10,428 nucleotides of DNA, from the NCBI GenBank assembly GCA_023474385.1, contig JAMCYB010000004.1, positions 1 to 10,428 of the forward strand, read 5' to 3'. The notes under the pieces are model-generated. The model had not been told where the DNA came from. It saw only the letters and a list, made by a program, of their open reading frames with translations, and made no database searches. A program made the translations under genes and the position numbers. The stretch is from Candidatus Martarchaeota archaeon (GTDB taxonomy: Archaea > Micrarchaeota > Micrarchaeia > Micrarchaeales > Micrarchaeaceae). Of this stretch, positions 5,699 through 10,428 are shown piece after piece. Every line of letters starts with the position of its first letter. Position 1 is the stretch's first letter.

Positions 5699-6628
5699 AT
5701 GAGGCACATGGAAGCTTTTCACAAGGGAAACTCTCAGAGAGAGTTTCATCAGAGGTTTGCATTGCAGAGCGCAATGGAATACCTCATGACCTATGGCTGG
5801 GCGATACTTATAATCGCTGTGGTTCTTGCAGCACTTTTTGAGTTGGGTGTATTCAACCCGATGACTTTTGCGCCCAAAGCACCTCCAGGATCGTGCCAAG
5901 TTGTAAGGCCTGAAGGCGTTGGCACAACCAACTTCATATCACTCTCAGGAGAATGCAACGGCGAGCTGCCGCAGTATGTCGCGCAGTTCAATGGTGGTAA
6001 TAGTTATATCCAGCCTTCGCAGGGTGTCTTAGGCGGCGCATCTTCTTTAACTGTAAGTTTGTGGTTTAATGCTAAAAGTCTTGCAACGGGCGGTGCTCAA
6101 TATGGATGGATCGACGAAGAGGGCGTATGGGGGTTTAAGTTTGGTCAACCCAGTTCAGTAGCTTTTTGTTTTGCCACCACTGCTGGTGTATGGGCTTGGT
6201 GCGCGACGCCTAACACAGCATACACATTTAGTGCGAATCAGTGGTATTTTATAACCTTTACATATGACAATGGGGCTCCCACTGAATTCTATTTTGATGG
6301 TATGCAATACCCCGGTCCTACAGTGAGTGGTGTTATGACTACAGGTTTATCTGGGCCTTTACAAATAGGCCCTGCAGTTTCGAGCAGTAATGATGCTTTA
6401 AATGGCTACATAGCTAATGTTCAAATTTATAATAGCGCCCTATCTACAAATAATATAAAAGCCCTCTACCAGGAGGGCATCGGCGGCGCGCCCATAAAGA
6501 TACAGAGCCTTGTTGGCTGGTGGCCTCTCAACGGAAATGCAAACGATTACTCCGGGAACAACAACAACGGCGCGGCTACCGGCGTCATATATACTAACAA
6601 CTGGTACTCTGGTTACAGTGCACCGTGA
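5699..6628 (+). CDS. Surface protein with pilin-like leader and LamG-type (concanavalin A-like) domain
   Basis: The 309-residue protein begins with a basic segment and Q23-S-A-M-E27-Y, a class III-like processing motif, followed by a hydrophobic helix (29-52). The leader resembles one (QSAMEYLMTYGW) that I recognise from many secreted DPANN proteins. Residues about 95-265 form a LamG-like beta sandwich: YVAQFNGGNSYI, LTVSLWFNA, NQWYFITFTYDNG, EFYFDG, and the closing LNGYIANVQIYNSALS. A tail reads LVGWWPLNGNANDYSGN, which usually opens a LamG domain, yet the protein ends about 30 residues later. I chose the ATG at 5699 because the TATA box is about 25 bases upstream; the ATG at 5708 is possible. 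The centre (about 6030-6470) uses AT-ending codons far more than either flank. Likely a cell-surface glycan-binding or adhesive protein; its target is unknown. Confidence 0.78.
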   Translation: MRHMEAFHKGNSQREFHQRFALQSAMEYLMTYGWAILIIAVVLAALFELGVFNPMTFAPKAPPGSCQVVRPEGVGTTNFISLSGECNGELPQYVAQFNGGNSYIQPSQGVLGGASSLTVSLWFNAKSLATGGAQYGWIDEEGVWGFKFGQPSSVAFCFATTAGVWAWCATPNTAYTFSANQWYFITFTYDNGAPTEFYFDGMQYPGPTVSGVMTTGLSGPLQIGPAVSSSNDALNGYIANVQIYNSALSTNNIKALYQEGIGGAPIKIQSLVGWWPLNGNANDYSGNNNNGAATGVIYTNNWYSGYSAP

Positions 6629-6656
6629 TAGCATCCAGTTGCAGTGCGATAAGCTT

Positions 6657-8198
6657 TCAGAAGAAGTGCAGCGCCCACCATCTCATGAACTTCTTGATGC
6701 GTATCCTCGTCGGGCTGGTGTTCCTCTTTATGTCCTTGACCATGGATTTGTAGAGCACTTTCTCCTGGGCGTCGAGCTTGCCCTCCTTGACTATCTCCTG
6801 CCTCTTGCCATCGACTATCTGAACCTCCGTCTTGCTTATTACGTCTTTCTTAACCATCGAGTACCATTCATCCAGCGAACTGCCTGACATATCCTTGTCC
6901 TTTAATATCGCCAGCATGTCGCGCATGTTCAGGTTCCTGCCCTTGTTGAACTTGTGCTCGTGAAGCAGAGGCCTCATTGCAGCCCTGTCGCATATCTTTG
7001 CTATATCCGCCGGGGAGAAGCCTGAGGTAGCCCTGGCAAGCCTTCCGAAAGAAAGCCTGTCGTGCGGCTTGTTCTTGGTATAGAGCTCAAAAAGCCCTTT
7101 CCTGTCCCTGTAGCCGGGAGGGTTTATGTATATGCTGTCGCCGAACCTTCCGCTCCTCTTCAGCGCCGGATCTATATCCCACGGCTGGTTGGTGGCGCCT
7201 ATGACGAATATGCCTTCAGGATTGTCCACAATGCCGTTCATTTCAGTGAGGAAAGCGTTGACAGCGGTGCGCATCGCAGAGCCTTCCCCTCCCTGTTCGC
7301 CCCCTCCTCTCTTGACTCCGAGCGCATCGAGCTCGTCGAAGAACAATATGCAAGGCGTATTCTCGCGCGCCTGCTGGAAGTGCTGGTGCAGGTTCTTTTC
7401 AGTATTGCCGGTGTACATATCAAGTATCTGGTTTATCTGGACCACGATTACATTGGCTCCAGCTTCGCCAGCTATGGCGTTGACTATGTGCGTCTTACCC
7501 GTTCCTGGCGGGCCGTAAAGTATCAAGCCCAGGCCCAGCTTCTTGCCATACTTCTTAAACAGGTCGGGCCTCTTCATCGCGAGAACCACATTTTCCATCA
7601 GGTACTCCTTTACCTTTGCCATGCCTATGACTTGGTCGAACTTAACGTTCGATTTGTAGAATGCGACCCTCTTGACCTGCCCTTCCTCTATTACCGTCTT
7701 GTTTTCTTCCTCCTCTTTTTTCTTCTCCTTTGCCGGTGCAAGTTCCACCTGTGCAGAACCTCCCTTGTCATTGACGTCCATGTGCAGGAGCGAGTCTATG
7801 TGCTCAAGCCTGTTCTTTGCCTCGGCATAATTGGGGTCGTTGGAAAGCGACTTCTCGTACCAGAACCTAGCACTGAGCAGGTCATTGCTCTGCTCCGCTA
7901 TATCCCCGAGAAGAAGCGGAGCGTCTGCACTCTTTGGCTCTATCTCAAGCACTGATTGGAGGTCCTTCTTCGCATAATCTGCCTTTTTCAATATTGCATA
8001 GTTCAATGCTCTGTTGAAGTACGCGCTCGAATACTCCTTGTCTATGCCTATTGCCTGCGTGTACTCCTCTATCGCCTCATCGAATTTGCCCTCGTCGAAG
8101 AGGCTGTTTCCGCGCAGCCAGTGCTGTTCAGCCTGCGGATCCGCCTTGTGCTTTGCCACTTGGCCTTCATTGTTGCTATCCTGCCCTTCAGAAGCCAC
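6657..8198 (-). CDS. TPR-AAA+ ATPase (Cdc48/Vps4-like single AAA domain)
   Basis: The 513-residue protein starts with a GTG at 8198-8196; AGGCGAT lies about four bases upstream. Residues about 23-124 hold three tetratricopeptide repeats (for example EQHWLRGNSLFDEGKFDEAI and the closing DPNYAEA), a protein-binding scaffold. A charged linker (KEKKKEEEENK, 157-167) leads to one AAA+ domain: Walker A GPPGTGKT (229-236), an aromatic pore-loop residue Y262 before GNTEK, Walker B ILFFDELD (284-291), sensor 1 GATN (334-337), arginine fingers in RSGRFGD (R348, R351) and a helical lid with SGFSPADI. All ATPase residues are intact. The basic C-terminal tail ends RWWALHFF. The pore tyrosine suggests that it threads or remodels proteins selected by the TPRs. 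It is convergent with the LamG gene. Substrate and partner are unknown; the domain call is firm. Confidence 0.88.
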   Translation of the reverse strand: MASEGQDSNNEGQVAKHKADPQAEQHWLRGNSLFDEGKFDEAIEEYTQAIGIDKEYSSAYFNRALNYAILKKADYAKKDLQSVLEIEPKSADAPLLLGDIAEQSNDLLSARFWYEKSLSNDPNYAEAKNRLEHIDSLLHMDVNDKGGSAQVELAPAKEKKKEEEENKTVIEEGQVKRVAFYKSNVKFDQVIGMAKVKEYLMENVVLAMKRPDLFKKYGKKLGLGLILYGPPGTGKTHIVNAIAGEAGANVIVVQINQILDMYTGNTEKNLHQHFQQARENTPCILFFDELDALGVKRGGGEQGGEGSAMRTAVNAFLTEMNGIVDNPEGIFVIGATNQPWDIDPALKRSGRFGDSIYINPPGYRDRKGLFELYTKNKPHDRLSFGRLARATSGFSPADIAKICDRAAMRPLLHEHKFNKGRNLNMRDMLAILKDKDMSGSSLDEWYSMVKKDVISKTEVQIVDGKRQEIVKEGKLDAQEKVLYKSMVKDIKRNTSPTRIRIKKFMRWWALHFF

Positions 8199-8240
8199 TC
8201 ATATCGCCTTTAAAACCACTACAATCATTATCAGCAATCA

Positions 8241-8258
8241 ATAATATAATACTTATAC
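8241..8258 (-). promoter_or_regulatory. TATA-like promoter of the TPR-AAA+ gene
   Basis: In the 62-base gap after the RNase H gene, the minus strand holds two overlapping AT-rich elements: GTATAAGT (8251-8258) and TTATATTA-like sequence (8241-8250). Start sites near 8228 or 8218 would leave a leader of 20-30 bases. This suggests separate transcription from RNase H, though read-through is possible. Confidence 0.35.
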
Positions 8259-8260
8259 TA

Positions 8261-8701
8261 CTATTGTGCCCCTTCCATGCCGTCCAGAAATACATTTATA
8301 TTCTTATCTACTCGTGTTATGTACCTGTTTGACCTCCTCACATTCCTGAATGCCACGCTGCGGAACTTCGATGCGAGAGCCCTCACCTTTGCATTGAGCA
8401 CGCGCATGTCCTCCGACTTGACGGCGTACTGCCCGTTCAACTGCCTTATCACGAGCTCGCTGTCCGATGTCACGGTAACTTCCGCTTCAGAATGGTTGGC
8501 TATGCTATGCACGCACCATTCCAGGGCGTCGATTATCGCCTTGTATTCTGCATAGTTATTCGTTTTGATGCCATTGTACGAAACGGACTCCTTGATTATA
8601 TTCCTCGAGTCCATGACTATGAATCCGGAGCCGCTCCTGCCCGGATTGCCTCTTGCAGCGCCATCGGTATAGATATGGATATCTTTAGTCTCAGCATTCA
8701 T
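8261..8701 (-). CDS. rnhA: Ribonuclease HI (type 1 RNase H)
   Basis: The 146-residue enzyme cuts the RNA strand of RNA-DNA hybrids, removing primers, R-loops and misincorporated ribonucleotides. The metal-binding acidic residues are visible: D13 in YTDGAARGNPG, E52 in NNYAEY, D80 in VTSDSELV, and probably D132 in the final segment RSNRYITRVDKNIN. There is no N-terminal hybrid-binding extension; the core domain fills the protein, as in compact archaeal RNase HI. It starts at an ATG with a TATA box (8735-8744) about 35 bases upstream, so the leader is short and there is no strong ribosome binding site. It is divergent from the AMMECR1 gene and lies 62 bases before the TPR-AAA+ gene. With the ligase about 2.7 kb away it would serve primer removal, but nothing in the layout shows co-regulation. 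Confidence 0.92.
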   Translation of the reverse strand: MNAETKDIHIYTDGAARGNPGRSGSGFIVMDSRNIIKESVSYNGIKTNNYAEYKAIIDALEWCVHSIANHSEAEVTVTSDSELVIRQLNGQYAVKSEDMRVLNAKVRALASKFRSVAFRNVRRSNRYITRVDKNINVFLDGMEGAQ

Positions 8702-8734
8702 GCAAAGTCGCCATTGGTAATAGTTTACAAAGAA

Positions 8735-8744
8735 ATTTATAAAT
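8735..8744. promoter_or_regulatory. Palindromic TATA box, possibly shared by RNase H and AMMECR1 genes
   Basis: ATTTATAAAT is its own reverse complement, so TBP could bind in either direction. Leftward it predicts a start near 8713, just before the RNase H ATG. Rightward it predicts a start near 8766, with a leader of about 38 bases that contains the AMMECR1 ribosome binding site. A second weak plus-strand element, CATATACC, lies at 8752-8759. Confidence 0.4.
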
Positions 8745-8792
8745 GCATAACCATATACCTAATCGAGAACGCCTGCACATAGGCGCGCTCAA

Positions 8793-8797
8793 GGGTG
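8793..8797 (+). promoter_or_regulatory. Ribosome binding site deciding the AMMECR1 start
   Basis: GGGTG ends six bases before the ATG at 8804. It also contains the in-frame GTG (8795) that could be mistaken for the start. Correct spacing favours the ATG. Confidence 0.5.
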
Positions 8798-8803
8798 CAT
8801 CAG

Positions 8804-9454
8804 ATGAAGATATACACGCTGCAGGATGGCGAGGAGCTTGTTAAAGCGGCAAGGTCGAGCATCGAGCTGCACCTGAAGAGCCCGCACTTCAACAGGGGCA
8901 TAATAAAAGACGCTTTAAAGGGGTTCACCGACAAATACGGCGTGTTCGTCACGCTGACTCATTATCCGACCGGCACTCTCAGGGGATGCATAGGCTTCCT
9001 TAACGGTGCGTATCCAATATCAGAAGCAGTGGTAGAAGCGGCGATAGCAGCAGCGACAGAGGATCCCAGGTTCGTGCCGGTATCGCACTACGAGCTCGAC
9101 GAACTGCTCATAGAGGTAAGCATACTGTCTAACGAGATACCACTGGGCAAGACCGCATTGAGCCGAGAGAGGGGCATAAAGATAGGGAGGGACGGGCTGA
9201 TAATAAGGTACGGGTTCTACAGCGGTCTCCTATTGCCGGAAGTAGCTGCGGAAGAGAAGTTCAACAAGAAGGAGTTCCTCGCGGCGGTGTGCGAAAAGGC
9301 AGGCCTGCCTAGCACATATTGGACGCAGCAAAACGTCAAGATGTACAGATTTGAGACGCAGATATTCAAGGAGGAAGAGCCCAACGGCAGAGTCAAGGAG
9401 CTGGATTATGGCAGCATGGGCAGCTCCAAGAAATCCGGCAAAGCGCATGAATGA
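8804..9454 (+). CDS. AMMECR1-domain protein
   Basis: The 216-residue soluble protein matches the AMMECR1 family in length. The family's signature hexapeptide is present as LRGCIG inside GTLRGCIGFLN (about residues 60-70), followed by AVVEAAIAAATEDPRF, LDELLIEVSIL, and KIGRDGLIIRYGFYSGLLLPEVAAEE, all typical segments. The conserved cysteine is a candidate active or binding residue. The biochemical role of the family is not firmly settled; in many archaea it is linked with Memo and radical-SAM proteins, neither of which is in this window. The last 20 residues (SMGSSKKSGKAHE) look disordered. The start at 8804 is set by GGGTG six bases upstream. The HerA-like ATPase gene begins 33 bases after the stop, so the two are probably co-transcribed. 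Confidence 0.92.
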   Translation: MKIYTLQDGEELVKAARSSIELHLKSPHFNRGIIKDALKGFTDKYGVFVTLTHYPTGTLRGCIGFLNGAYPISEAVVEAAIAAATEDPRFVPVSHYELDELLIEVSILSNEIPLGKTALSRERGIKIGRDGLIIRYGFYSGLLLPEVAAEEKFNKKEFLAAVCEKAGLPSTYWTQQNVKMYRFETQIFKEEEPNGRVKELDYGSMGSSKKSGKAHE

Positions 9455-9487
9455 GGGGCATGCGCATATGAAGAAGATCGTGGTCCG

Positions 9488-10428
9488 ATGAAAATAAACG
9501 TGGGCGAGGGGATAGACCTTGATGCACAGCTTGTCATGACCGGCAGGGGCTGCGTAATAGGCCAGAGCGGCTCCGGCAAGTCGTTCCTCATGGGTGTCAT
9601 AGCCGAGGAGCTGTGCAAGATGAGCCTGCCATTCCTTGTGATAGACACAGAAGGTGAGTACCACAACTTGAAGAATGCATTCAAAGCGATATGGGCCTCG
9701 AACTCTCATGAAGCCGATATTAGCCTGGACGTGGACTATGCAAAGCTCCTTTCGGAAAGCCTTGGTGGCAACGTGCCGATAATATTCGATGTATCGGATG
9801 TCGTGGACCAGGCAAGCTATGTATACAGCGTACTCTCGGCCCTATATGACCTAGAAGACAAGATGCACCTTCCCTACTTGGTTATGATCGAGGAGGCGGA
9901 CAAGCTCGCGCCCCAGATCACGCACACAAAAAAGAACATGATAGAGGAGATAAGCGTCAGGGGCAGGAAGCGCGGCATAGGTCTGATGATAGCAACGCAG
10001 AGGCCCGCAAACATAAGCAAGAACGTGCTCTCCCAATGCTCCTATGGCTTCGTAGGAAGATTGACGATAGACAACGACATATCCGCGATAGACATACTGT
10101 TCAGCAACAGGCAGCTGCGGGACAGCATAGTGCACCTTGGCCAGGGCGAGTTCGTGCCTTTCGGCATAGGGATAGACCATGCAGTCAAAGTAAAAAGCAG
10201 GATGCTTTCGCACTATGGAAGCACTCCAAAGGTCGTCGCAGGGTCATCATCAGCAGACATAAGCGCCATAATAGGCAGGGTTTCAGCAAACAAAGGCAGT
10301 GCGCCTATCAGAGCTAGCGCGCAACAGCAAAGAAAGAGGCATGTTCAGGCAAGCGAAGAATCGGAACCCACTATCAGCATTATAAAGCCCTCGTACTCGG
10401 AAGACGATGCAATGGCATATGCCAAGAG
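9488..10428 (+). CDS. HerA/DUF87-like P-loop ATPase, partial (C-terminus beyond right edge)
   Basis: The reading frame is open from the ATG at 9488 to the window end, giving 313 residues. Visible motifs are Walker A GQSGSGKS (25-32), IDTEGEY (52-58), Walker B LVMIEEADK (131-139) and RGRKRGIGLMIATQRP (158-173) followed by NISKNVLSQC, a hallmark of the HerA/FtsK-like DUF87 translocases. No ATG, GTG or TTG lies in frame between the AMMECR1 stop and 9488, so this is the first possible start. The protein has no room for the HAS-barrel domain that precedes Walker A by over 100 residues in true HerA. After about residue 250 it becomes polar and low in complexity (SSSADIS, QQQRKRH, SEESEP), suggesting a flexible linker to a further domain. 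It is probably a hexameric DNA-pumping or nucleoprotein-remodelling ATPase; no NurA gene is visible here. Confidence 0.85.
   Translation, partial: MKINVGEGIDLDAQLVMTGRGCVIGQSGSGKSFLMGVIAEELCKMSLPFLVIDTEGEYHNLKNAFKAIWASNSHEADISLDVDYAKLLSESLGGNVPIIFDVSDVVDQASYVYSVLSALYDLEDKMHLPYLVMIEEADKLAPQITHTKKNMIEEISVRGRKRGIGLMIATQRPANISKNVLSQCSYGFVGRLTIDNDISAIDILFSNRQLRDSIVHLGQGEFVPFGIGIDHAVKVKSRMLSHYGSTPKVVAGSSSADISAIIGRVSANKGSAPIRASAQQQRKRHVQASEESEPTISIIKPSYSEDDAMAYAK

Noticed and set aside
6629..6656. Possible terminator between the convergent LamG and AAA+ genes
   Set aside because: I see no T-rich run or stable hairpin in these 28 bases.
7062..7955. A 297-codon plus-strand open frame opposite the TPR-AAA+ gene
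   Set aside because: It is fully antisense to a gene with intact AAA+ motifs, its translation has no recognisable domain, and its length follows from the codon bias of the real gene.
8771..8784. Possible hairpin GCCT-GCACAT-AGGC in the AMMECR1 leader
   Set aside because: Four-base arms are too weak to support a riboswitch or attenuator.
9447..9491. Fourteen-codon open frame (MNEGHAHMKKIVVR) overlapping the AMMECR1 stop and ending on the HerA-like start
   Set aside because: A coupled leader peptide is possible in principle, but there is no ribosome binding site or other evidence; frames this short are common by chance.
1..10428. CRISPR array, tRNA or rRNA genes, insertion sequences
   Set aside because: No regularly spaced direct repeats, cloverleaf-type sequence, rRNA-like sequence or transposase was recognised on either strand.

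Overview
The window looks like chromosomal DNA from an archaeon, most likely a DPANN lineage such as Micrarchaeota. The support is an ATP-dependent DNA ligase of archaeal type, archaeal TATA-box promoters (several placed for leaderless or nearly leaderless mRNAs), class III (Q-x-S-x-E) pilin signal sequences, a surface protein opening with the QSAMEYLMTYGW-type leader that I associate with DPANN genomes, a HerA-like ATPase and an AMMECR1 protein. The lineage is an inference; no rRNA is present. Genes are tightly packed, the longest gap is about 145 bases, and no tRNA, rRNA, CRISPR array or insertion sequence was seen.

Positions 1-3337 (minus strand) form a compact type IV pilus operon, read from right to left: a GspE/TadA-type secretion ATPase, two short T2SSF-type membrane platform proteins that together resemble one FlaJ/TadC protein, and two very small class III pilins, the last running off the left edge. 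Facing away from it is a small winged-helix regulator (3483-3809, plus). The 145-base divergent region holds a TATA box for each side and two abutting inverted repeats, one overlapping the pilus TATA box. A simple model is that the regulator controls the pilus operon and perhaps itself.

Positions 3819-5588 (minus) encode the replicative/repair-type ATP-dependent DNA ligase, convergent with the regulator. Divergent from it, 5699-6628 (plus) encodes a secreted or surface-anchored LamG-like (concanavalin A fold) protein with a pilin-like leader and an AT-rich, mosaic-looking centre.

Positions 6657-8198 (minus) encode an unusual TPR-AAA+ ATPase with an aromatic pore loop. Upstream on the same strand is a type 1 RNase H (8261-8701). 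Divergent from RNase H are an AMMECR1-domain protein (8804-9454, plus) and, 33 bases on, a HerA/DUF87-like ATPase (from 9488) that begins almost directly at its Walker A motif and runs off the right edge.

The most unusual parts are the regulator/pilus control region, the half-size platform pair with tiny sequon-bearing pilins, the LamG mosaic, the TPR-AAA+ fusion and the HerA-like ATPase without room for an N-terminal HAS barrel. No clearly new multi-gene defence or mobile system is visible.
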